Below are positions 57,440 through 64,000 of a stretch of 64,000 nucleotides of DNA, piece after piece; within the stretch, counting starts at the first letter, position 1, and every line of letters begins with the position of its first letter. The notes under the pieces are model-generated. The model was given only the letters and a program-made list of their open reading frames with translations. It was not told where the DNA came from and did not search any database. Origin of the DNA: Streptomyces klenkii. GTDB taxonomy: Bacteria > Actinomycetota > Actinomycetes > Streptomycetales > Streptomycetaceae. The DNA is taken from assembly GCF_003626645.1 (NCBI RefSeq), contig NZ_RBAM01000009.1, forward strand, positions 248,001-312,000. The letters run 5' to 3'. The translations under genes and the position numbers were made by a program.

Positions 57440-57583
57440 GCCGACACCGTACCGATGCCGGCACCGCACCGCCGTGTCCGGAACTCCTTTCCCCGGTTAT
57501 CGGTGCTGTTGACTTCTTTATTGCCCTGTGGAATTGATTCCCCACCCGGATCCGGTCGTCCGTCGATCCTCCATAGGAGCGCC

Positions 57584-58249
57584 ATGCCCAGATCCAGAAT
57601 TCCCCTCATCTGTAGTACGGCCGCCCTGGTGGCGTTGTGCGGCCCCGTGCTGCCCGCGCACGCGGCCGCCCCGGCGATCGCCGTGCCACCCGACAAAATC
57701 GTGATCGAAGTCGCGACGGTGAATGGTTCGGGCTGCCCCGCGGGCACCGCCGCGGTGGCCGTCTCCCTGGACAACACCGCCTTCACCGTCACCTACAGCG
57801 AGTACCTCGCCCAGGTGGGAAGAGGAACAAAACCGACCGATTCCCGCAAGAACTGCCAATTGAATCTGATCGTCCATGTCCCGCACGGATTCACCTACGC
57901 GATTGCGAGCGTCGACTACCGCGGATACGCCCACCTCGAACCCGGCGCCACGGGCGAGCAGAAGGCCTCGTACTACTTCCAGGGGCAATCGCAGACCGCC
58001 ATCAAGTCCCACCAGTTCAAGGGCGCGCTGGACGACAGCTGGCAGGCGACCGACACCAATGAGGTCGCGCAGTACGTCTACGCGCCCTGCGGCGAGCGGC
58101 GCAACTTCAACATCAACACCGAGCTGAGCGTCGCATCAGGCACCTCCGACCCCACGAAGACCACCAGCTTCATGGCCATGGACTCCACCGACGGCGCCAT
58201 CAACACCGTCTACCGCATCGCCTGGAAGGAGTGCCCGCCCAAGCCGTAG
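57584..58249 (+). CDS. secreted DUF4360-like protein
   Basis: This 221-aa exported protein (ATG 57584, TAGGAG site) has a signal peptide ending near AHAAAP. The mature sequence KIVIEVATVNGSGCPAGTAAVAVSLDNTAFTVTYSEYLAQVG, with Cys pairs (SGC/NC, CGER/CPPKP), fits the DUF4360 family found in fungi and actinobacteria. The fold is a beta-sandwich with conserved FQGQSQTAIKSHQFKG. The function is unknown; extracellular binding is likely. It diverges from the D-amino-acid oxidase gene. Confidence 0.85.
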   Translation: MPRSRIPLICSTAALVALCGPVLPAHAAAPAIAVPPDKIVIEVATVNGSGCPAGTAAVAVSLDNTAFTVTYSEYLAQVGRGTKPTDSRKNCQLNLIVHVPHGFTYAIASVDYRGYAHLEPGATGEQKASYYFQGQSQTAIKSHQFKGALDDSWQATDTNEVAQYVYAPCGERRNFNINTELSVASGTSDPTKTTSFMAMDSTDGAINTVYRIAWKECPPKP

Positions 58250-58345
58250 CCGCCCCGGGGTTGTGGGAACCGTACAGGTACCCCTCGCCAGCACTGGTAT
58301 CGGCCCCGCTGTCCGGAAACCGGCGGGACGGACGAGGATGAACAG

Positions 58346-59602
58346 GTGCTCGACACCCTCGACCCCGCGGACCCGGCCTTCGCACGCGACCCCTACCCCT
58401 ACTACGCACGCCTGCGCACCACCGGTCCCGCAGCGCGGGTGGCGCTGGCCAACGGCACGGACGCCTGGCTGGTCACCGGCTACCGGCAGGCCCGGGAGGT
58501 CCTTGCCGACCCGCGCTTCTCCAACGTGCCCCCGCACGCCGCGGGCCGCCCCAAGCCGGACTCACCGGCCCGGCGCGCCCGCGGCTGCCTCGCCCGCCAC
58601 ATGCTCAACACCGACGCACCCGACCACACCCGCCTGCGCCGGCTGACCACCGCCGCCTTCACCCCGCGCCGGGTCGACGCCCTCCGCCCCCGCATCGAGC
58701 AGCTCACGGCGGAGCTGGTGACGGACGTCGCGGACCGGCTGACCCGCTGGGGCGCCGCCGACCTCGTCGACGCCTTCGCCTTCCCTCTGCCCGTCCTCGT
58801 CATCGGCGAGGTGCTCGGCGTGCCCACCGCCGACCGGGCCGACCTGCGCACCTGGACCTACCAGGTCGGATCCCCCGCGGACGCCCTCCCCGCCGGCTCC
58901 GTCGACCGGGCGTGGACCAGCCTCCACGCCTACTTCACCTCGCTCATCGCGGAGAAGCGGCGGACGCCCGGCGACGACCTCTTCAGCGCCCTCGTCCACG
59001 ACGAGGCCGAGGGCGGGCTGGACGACGGCGAACTGCTCGCGATGGCCTTCCTGCTGCTCTTCGCCGGCTACGAGACGACCATGAACCTGATCGCCTCCGC
59101 GTCCCTCCTGCTGCTCACCCACCCCGAGGAACTGGCCGCGGCCCGGCAGGGCGGGCCCGCGCGCTGGGCCGCCGTCGCCGAGGAGGCCCTGCGCCACGCC
59201 AGCCCGCTGGAGGGGACGACGTGGCGGCGTACGACCGAGGAGGTCGACCTGGGCGACGGCGTGGTCCTGCCCGCGGACGCCTCGGTCCTCGTGGTCCTCG
59301 CCGCGGCCAACCGCGACCCCGGCGTCTTCCCGGAGCCGGACGCGTTCCGGCCCGGCCGCTACGCCGCCTCCGGCGAACGGGCGGCGCCCCACGCGGCCTT
59401 CGGGCACGGCCCGCACTTCTGCCTCGGCTCCCGGCTCGCCCGCCTGGAGGCGGAGGTGGCTCTTCCGATGCTCTTCGGCGCGGACTCCCGGATACCGGCC
59501 CTCGCCCTCGCCGCCGACCCCGCCGGCCTTCCCTACCGCCCCGGCCTCCTCGTCCGCGGCCCGCGGCGCCTCCCGGTGGTCCGCGCCGGCTCCGCCGGCT
59601 GA
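58346..59602 (+). CDS. cytochrome P450
   Basis: This 418-aa class I bacterial P450 has the I-helix FAGYETT, the K-helix EEALR, and the heme loop FGHGPHFCLGSRLARLE with Cys359. It starts at GTG 58346. Sequence style is that of CYP105/107-like polyketide or xenobiotic hydroxylases. No ferredoxin gene lies next to it, so electrons must come from elsewhere. It is followed after 107 bases by the caspase-like/TPR gene. Confidence 0.95.
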   Translation: MLDTLDPADPAFARDPYPYYARLRTTGPAARVALANGTDAWLVTGYRQAREVLADPRFSNVPPHAAGRPKPDSPARRARGCLARHMLNTDAPDHTRLRRLTTAAFTPRRVDALRPRIEQLTAELVTDVADRLTRWGAADLVDAFAFPLPVLVIGEVLGVPTADRADLRTWTYQVGSPADALPAGSVDRAWTSLHAYFTSLIAEKRRTPGDDLFSALVHDEAEGGLDDGELLAMAFLLLFAGYETTMNLIASASLLLLTHPEELAAARQGGPARWAAVAEEALRHASPLEGTTWRRTTEEVDLGDGVVLPADASVLVVLAAANRDPGVFPEPDAFRPGRYAASGERAAPHAAFGHGPHFCLGSRLARLEAEVALPMLFGADSRIPALALAADPAGLPYRPGLLVRGPRRLPVVRAGSAG

Positions 59603-59709
59603 CCCTCAGGCCTGCCGGCCGGGTGGCCGGAGGGACTTCCTCCCCCGGCCGCACCCATGGGCTCTACAGTGGCCTGTGCCTTTGTGTGCTGCCAGGGAGG
59701 AAGTGCGTA

Positions 59710-60954
59710 GTGGTCGAGACGGTCCGGGGTTGTGTGCTGTTACTGGACGGTACGCCTGACCGGCGGCGAGGTGTCCTGCCGAATCCGACCGCGCACGCCG
59801 TCGCGGGCGCCCACCCCCGCCGCTTCCTCGCCGCGGACGCCGTGGACGTGGTGCAACTGCCCGCGGTGGAGGGCCCGCAGAGCGCCCTGGCGTATTTGCA
59901 GCACGCCGCGGCCGTGCCCGGCCCGCTCCTGGTCTGGGTGACGGGGCGGCTGATGGTCCCCGCCCGCCGCGGCGGCGAGCTCCACCTGGCCCTGCCCGGC
60001 AGCACCCCGGCCACCGTCCGCTACACCGGGCTGCCTTGGGCGTGGCTGCTGCGCACCTTGCAGGCGCACGCGGGGCCGGTGCTGCTGATGGCGGACCTGG
60101 AGGCCGACGCGGCTGCCTGGCCGCACGTCGTAAGCGGGGCCGGGTCCGGCGAAATCGCCCAGGGCGTGCCGCTGTTCGGCGTCGTCAACCCCGTCCCGCC
60201 GGTGCCCGCGCGCGAAGCCGGCCCGTACACGCGAGCGCTCCTCGAAGCCCTGCATACCGGAGACCCCCACTCCGGCGCCGTGCTCGACGTGCCCACGATC
60301 CACCGCCGCGCCCTGCTCGCGGCGGGACAGGGCCCGGACACCGTGCCCTTGCAGTGGGGAACGCCCGGCCCGGTCCTGGCCAACGTCGCTGCCGCGGCCC
60401 GCCCGCACCCGCACCCGGAGCCGCGGAGGGAAGCCGTACCGGCTCCCTTGCGGCAGCCGGCGCCCGCCCCGGTCCGGCCCCCGGACCCCGTTCCCGCACC
60501 CGCCGCTGCTGCCGTCCCCGCGCAGGACGACCTCCTGCCCGGCATCCTGGCCGCCGCCCACGCCGGCCGGCACAACGAAGCCGCGGCGATGGCCGCCGCG
60601 GGCGAGCAGCAGGCCCTGCGCCACTACGGGCCCGACAGCCCCGAGGCGGCCCTGTGGGTCGAAGTCCGCGCGGACCTCGCCCGCATGGCCGGCGACCACT
60701 CCCGGGCCGCCGAGCTGTGGATGACGGCTGCCGGCGCCCGCCTCGGCCGCAGCGGACCCGCCGACGGGGAAGCCCTGGCGGCGCTGAAGCGCGCGCACTA
60801 CTGCTGGCAGCACAGCGGCGACCAGGCACCCCGTCTCGCCCCCGCCCTGCTCGCCCTGTGGGAACGGGTCCCCGGCGGCGAAGGCGCGGCCGGTCACATC
60901 CGCGCACGCCTGCAAGGAGCGGAGGAGAACGCCCCGCCCACAGTGGCCCGTTGA
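59710..60954 (+). CDS. degenerate caspase-like domain with C-terminal helical repeats
   Basis: This 414-aa protein starts at GTG 59710, with GGGAGG upstream. The N-terminal domain (about 1-170) follows the order of a caspase/CHAT-like fold: PLLVWVTGRLMVP where His-Gly would be, and VLLMADLEADAAAW where the Asp-x-Cys strand would be. Both catalytic residues are absent, so it looks like a non-catalytic relative. A Pro/Ala linker (about 225-275) and a TPR-like array (LPGILAAAHAGRHNEAAAMAAAGEQQALRHYGP...) follow. Such architectures occur in bacterial conflict/signalling proteins. The family assignment is tentative. Confidence 0.65.
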   Translation: MVETVRGCVLLLDGTPDRRRGVLPNPTAHAVAGAHPRRFLAADAVDVVQLPAVEGPQSALAYLQHAAAVPGPLLVWVTGRLMVPARRGGELHLALPGSTPATVRYTGLPWAWLLRTLQAHAGPVLLMADLEADAAAWPHVVSGAGSGEIAQGVPLFGVVNPVPPVPAREAGPYTRALLEALHTGDPHSGAVLDVPTIHRRALLAAGQGPDTVPLQWGTPGPVLANVAAAARPHPHPEPRREAVPAPLRQPAPAPVRPPDPVPAPAAAAVPAQDDLLPGILAAAHAGRHNEAAAMAAAGEQQALRHYGPDSPEAALWVEVRADLARMAGDHSRAAELWMTAAGARLGRSGPADGEALAALKRAHYCWQHSGDQAPRLAPALLALWERVPGGEGAAGHIRARLQGAEENAPPTVAR

Positions 60955-61090
60955 CGCCCTGCCGGGAGCGCAAGTCCGCATGCGGGGCGTGCGGTGGTGC
61001 GCTTCGGCGCGTGCGGGCAGAACGGGGGTGATTGCTGTGCCCGGGAGGTATCAGCTGGGTGACAGTTCCCCACGTAGCGAGGAGTACGGG

Positions 61091-61300
61091 ATGAAGCGTC
61101 TGCGCTCCGCCCTGACGACGGCCGCCGCCACCGCCCTGCTGAGCGTGTGCGGGGTGGTGCTGGCGTCACCGGCCCATGCGGAGGCCGATGTCAACCTCCT
61201 GGGCGGCGTCGCCACGGTGACGTTGGACGGAACGATCGACGTGACCCTTCTCGGCATTCCCCTGCCGAGCCTGCCGAACCTGCTTGAGGGCACCATCTGA
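61091..61300 (+). CDS. small secreted hydrophobic protein
   Basis: This 69-aa pre-protein has a signal peptide (MKRLRSALTTAAATALLSVCGVVLASPAHAEA). The mature peptide of about 38 residues (VNLLGGVATVTLDGTIDVTLLGIPLPSLPNLLEGT) is rich in Val, Leu, Gly and Thr and is predicted as beta strand without Cys. It resembles no chaplin or SapB I know. It could be a small surface or aggregation-prone peptide. It ends 25 bases before the convergent amidohydrolase gene. Confidence 0.6.
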   Translation: MKRLRSALTTAAATALLSVCGVVLASPAHAEADVNLLGGVATVTLDGTIDVTLLGIPLPSLPNLLEGTI

Positions 61301-61325
61301 TGGCGGCCGCCCCGCCCCTCGCCCG

Positions 61326-62489
61326 CTAAGCGGAAGCCTCCGCCGCCGGCAGCCCGTACAGCCGCCGCGCGTTCCCGGAGCCGATCAGTGCGGCGATCCG
61401 GGGCGCGTCGGCGGCGGGCCACGCCCCCTCGCCCACCCACGTCCGCGTCAACTGCCGGAGCGCCCGCGTGAACAGGCGGCTGCCGGCCACGTACAGCTCG
61501 GGCAGCCCGTAGGCGTCGGTGGAGAACATGACCTTCCCGAACGGGGCCAGTTCGAGCACCTCGGCGAGGACGGCCGCGGCGCTCGCCCCGGTGTAGGAGA
61601 GCGTCAGCCCGACGTCGGCGTAGACGTGCGGGAAGACGTGGGCGAGGTAGGCCGCGTTGCGGTGGTACGGGTAGGCGTGCAGGAGGACCAGCGGGCAGCC
61701 CGTCGGCCGTACGGCCTTGATGAAGTCGGTGAGCAGCGCCGGGTCGCTGCGGTGCAGGCGCAGGTCGGGGTCGCCGAACCCCGTGTGGATCTGGAGCGGC
61801 AGCGCGGTGCCGGCGGCCGTCCACAGCAGGTGCCGGAGGAGGACGGGGTCGTGGAGGCGGCGGCCGGCGTCCCGAGCGGCCAGCAGCCGGTCCACGGCGG
61901 CGCCGAGCTCGCCGGGGCCCGGCGGCGCGGGATCGAAGTCGAGGCCGTGGCGGTAGGCGGCCACCGACTTGAAGCCCACCGCCGCACGGGCCGCCCCGTG
62001 CACGGCCTCCTGGAGGCCGCCGAGGAACTCCCCGCTGCTGCCGGCCTTCTCCGCGGCGCGCTCGGCGAGGGTCTCCAGCCGGACGATCTCGTGGGCGCGC
62101 CCGCCGCCCGCCGCGGCGAGCTCCTCGGGCGTGGTGAGGCCGTCGGCGAGGCCGGTGTCGACGACGTAGTCGGTGATGCCGGTGGCGCGCAGCAGCCGCC
62201 GCCCGGTCTCCTCCTCGCCCAGCTCGGCGCGGCGGGCCAGGTAGGCGGCGGGCGCGCAGTGGGCGGGGAGCCCGAGCAGCGGCGGGCACCAGCGGCGCAC
62301 GGCGAAGCCCAGCTGGCTGTCGAAGAAGGTGGTGCCGTCGGCGGCCGGGGCGTCGGACTCCGTCAGGTAGGACAGGAACCCGGCCTCGTCGAGGGGGCCG
62401 CGGGCCACGCCGTGGCAGTGGTGGTCGACCAGGTCCGCCGGCTCCGCCGGCCCGTCGCCGTACGGCTCCGTTCCCGCCGGGTTCCCCAT
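61326..62489 (-). CDS. amidohydrolase-2-family protein (FluG N-terminal type)
   Basis: This 387-aa TIM-barrel metal hydrolase has VDHHCHG (HxH), the third His in PLQIHTGFGD, the later LLHAYPYHRNAAYLA, and MFSTDAYGLPE with the catalytic Asp. Family members decarboxylate or hydrolyse ring and amide substrates. Its ATG is one base beyond the stop of a glutamine-synthetase-like gene, so both are coupled. In fungal FluG the same two domains form one protein in this set of functions. Substrate unknown; a gamma-glutamylated amine is a possibility. Confidence 0.88.
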   Translation of the reverse strand: MGNPAGTEPYGDGPAEPADLVDHHCHGVARGPLDEAGFLSYLTESDAPAADGTTFFDSQLGFAVRRWCPPLLGLPAHCAPAAYLARRAELGEEETGRRLLRATGITDYVVDTGLADGLTTPEELAAAGGGRAHEIVRLETLAERAAEKAGSSGEFLGGLQEAVHGAARAAVGFKSVAAYRHGLDFDPAPPGPGELGAAVDRLLAARDAGRRLHDPVLLRHLLWTAAGTALPLQIHTGFGDPDLRLHRSDPALLTDFIKAVRPTGCPLVLLHAYPYHRNAAYLAHVFPHVYADVGLTLSYTGASAAAVLAEVLELAPFGKVMFSTDAYGLPELYVAGSRLFTRALRQLTRTWVGEGAWPAADAPRIAALIGSGNARRLYGLPAAEASA

Positions 62490-62490
62490 G

Positions 62491-63900
62491 TCAGTACCGG
62501 TGCCGGAGACCGGCGACGAGCGCCTCCGGCGAGTCGTCCCGCGTGCGCGCCTGCTCGCCTTCGCGGACGGCCAGGAACGCCTCGTAGAGCGGCTCCCCCA
62601 GAGCTTCCCGCAGCACGTCCGAGCCGCGGAAGCGGTCGAGCGCCTCCGGCAGGCTCGTGGGCAGCCGGGGCACGGCGGCGCCGGTGACGGCCGGGTCGCC
62701 GCTGACGGGGTCGGGCAGGCTGTACTTCTGCTCCATGCCGTTCAGGCCCGCGGCGATGACCGCGCCCGCGGTCAGGTACGGATTGGCCGTCGCGTCGACG
62801 CACTTGAGCTCGGCGTTGGCGCTGTCCGCGTCGAGGGCCGCGCCCGGGATGAAGCGCAGCGCCGCCTCCCGGTTCTCCGGGCCCCAGCACTGGAAGACGC
62901 CCGCCCACCGGGACGGGGCGAGGCGGAGGTAGCTCGCGGGGTGCGGGGCGGTGACGGCCAGCAGGGCGGGGAGTTCGTGGAGGATGCCGGCGAGGAACGC
63001 CTCGCCGGGCCGGGTCATGCCGAACGGCCCGTCGCCGCCGCGGAACAGGTTGCCGCCGTCCTGCCGGAGGCTGAGGTGGAGGTGGGCGCCGTTGCCGACG
63101 GTCCCGGGCTCGACGAGGGGCGCGAACGTGGCGTGCAGGCCGTGGCGCGCGGACACGGCGCGGATGGTCTCGCGGACGAGCACGGCGTGGTCGGCGGCGG
63201 TGACGGGGCCGGCCGCGGCGGTGGAGACCTCGAACTGGCCGGGGGAGTACTCCGGGTGGATCTGGAGCACGTCGATGTCCTGGGCGGCCAGGGCCCGGAG
63301 CACGTCGCGCACGTAGTCGGAGAGCCCGACCATGCGCGTCATGCCGTAGGCGGGGCCGGGGGCGGCGTACCGGGGCGCACCGTTCGCCGCGCGGGCTCCG
63401 TCCCCCGCGACGGCCTGCTCGGCCGCCCCTTCCCCTTCCCCGGCAAGGGTGACGACCCACTCGGTCTCGTATCCCATGCGCAGTTCGAGGCCTGCCTGCG
63501 CGGCCCGCTCGGTCATGCGCCGCGCGAATCCGCGCTGGCAGGCCGCGTACGGCGTGCCGTCCTGTTCGTTGCGGTCGGCCGGGGCCCAGGCCCAGCCCGG
63601 CTGCGCGGCGAGCACGGTGAGCCGGTCGAGGTCGGGGAAGAGGCGCAGGTCCCCGTCGGGGCCGCCGATGTGGCGGCTGGTGACGGCGGAGTCGTCGCTG
63701 AGGTACACGTCGAAGACGGGCGACATGCCCACGCCCCACTGCGCCGCGTGCGCGAGCCGGGCGGTGGGGACGGCCTTGACGCGGGTGATGCCCGCGTTGT
63801 CGACCCAGGTCAGGACGGTGCCGTGCACGTCCATGGCCGTCAGCCGCGCGGCTTCCTGACGCGCGGCCGAGGCCGCGGCTTCGTGCAGTGGTGTGTCCAC
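62491..63900 (-). CDS. glutamine synthetase-like gamma-glutamyl ligase (FluG/GlnA-like)
   Basis: This 469-aa enzyme has the glutamine-synthetase fold: beta-grasp N-domain (WVDNAGITRVKAVP) and catalytic barrel with ETEWVV, HPEYSPGQFEVS (metal and ATP site), NGAHLHLSL, and CWGPENREAALRFIPG. The late AELKCVDATANPYLTAGAVIAAGL is typical. Relatives ligate glutamate to amines rather than ammonia. The start is set at GTG 63900, six bases after AGGAG; a longer ATG (63945) lacks such a site. It is the first gene of the pair with the amidohydrolase. The specific amine is unknown. Confidence 0.9.
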   Translation of the reverse strand: MDTPLHEAAASAARQEAARLTAMDVHGTVLTWVDNAGITRVKAVPTARLAHAAQWGVGMSPVFDVYLSDDSAVTSRHIGGPDGDLRLFPDLDRLTVLAAQPGWAWAPADRNEQDGTPYAACQRGFARRMTERAAQAGLELRMGYETEWVVTLAGEGEGAAEQAVAGDGARAANGAPRYAAPGPAYGMTRMVGLSDYVRDVLRALAAQDIDVLQIHPEYSPGQFEVSTAAAGPVTAADHAVLVRETIRAVSARHGLHATFAPLVEPGTVGNGAHLHLSLRQDGGNLFRGGDGPFGMTRPGEAFLAGILHELPALLAVTAPHPASYLRLAPSRWAGVFQCWGPENREAALRFIPGAALDADSANAELKCVDATANPYLTAGAVIAAGLNGMEQKYSLPDPVSGDPAVTGAAVPRLPTSLPEALDRFRGSDVLREALGEPLYEAFLAVREGEQARTRDDSPEALVAGLRHRY

Positions 63901-64000
63901 GCTCGCTCCTGGGGATGCCGGTGTCTCGCCACTCCTGTGGGCCATTACACCGCACGAGGGCGCGCCCGGTGACGGAACGCCGCAACCCCCGGCCCGGTCG

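Noticed and set aside
1..64000. tRNA, rRNA, CRISPR, insertion sequences, integrase/attachment sites, replication origin
   Set aside because: No cloverleaf genes, repeat-spacer arrays, transposase-like proteins, or integrase genes were found on either strand.

Overview
This is a high-GC actinobacterial chromosome segment, almost certainly Streptomyces. The support is third-position GC bias, GTG/TTG starts with GGAGG-type ribosome sites, many genes joined by 4-bp GTGA/ATGA overlaps, mycothiol chemistry, secreted chitinase and lectin genes, a rare TTA codon, and many oxidoreductases and secreted proteins. The mix of non-essential metabolic, secreted and biosynthetic genes looks like a chromosome-arm or near-arm accessory region. 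I see no rRNA, tRNA, CRISPR, integrase, transposase or prophage genes.

Layout. 1-6.8 kb: an alpha/beta hydrolase cut by the window edge, a tiny membrane protein behind a palindromic promoter, a three-subunit molybdenum aldehyde oxidoreductase operon (PaoABC-like), a secreted beta-trefoil lectin, an atypical SDR and a VOC protein. 6.9-14.5 kb: a mycothiol-dependent formaldehyde detoxification pair (dehydrogenase plus metallo-beta-lactamase-fold hydrolase), a LysR regulator, a secreted protein, a dienelactone hydrolase, a GNAT-fold protein, a cold-shock protein and a PatB/MalY aminotransferase. 14.5-19.4 kb: a GH65 disaccharide phosphorylase coupled to beta-phosphoglucomutase, then a MOSC protein. 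19.4-27.5 kb: a HelD-type RNA polymerase-associated ATPase, an OFA-type MFS transporter with a 37-aa companion, an LRR-like/thioredoxin fusion, a sigma factor with a coupled partner, and a GH18 chitinase with a DasR-like operator. 27.5-31.6 kb: secreted proteins, an LCP cell-wall ligase with its membrane partner, an ABM protein and an M15-type peptidase.

32-39 kb holds a tightly coupled six-gene operon: polyprenyl-type GT2, FAD oxidoreductase, class III aminotransferase, small membrane protein, GMC oxidoreductase and MFS exporter. It reads as an undescribed biosynthetic cluster that makes, aminates and exports a sugar- or cyclitol-like product. Its first gene carries a TTA codon, implying bldA control. 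39-45.7 kb: an M48 protease with a TPR-like partner, and a cupin / BBE flavoenzyme / SDR operon. 45.8-49.4 kb: a three-gene cassette of VioB-like ferritin fold, GMC dehydrogenase and sorbitol-dehydrogenase-type small subunit.

49.5-64 kb: an L,D-transpeptidase, a two-repeat secreted protein, a DMT transporter, an ABM protein, a secreted RelA/SpoT-fold nucleotide 3'-pyrophosphokinase, a cellulose-synthase-like GT2 with an FMN reductase, a D-amino-acid oxidase, a DUF4360-like secreted protein, a P450, a degenerate caspase-like/TPR protein, a tiny secreted protein, and a split FluG-like pair (amidohydrolase plus glutamine-synthetase-like enzyme). The best candidates for new biology are the 32-39 kb cluster, the secreted (p)ppNpp synthetase-like enzyme, and the 45.8-49.4 kb redox cassette.
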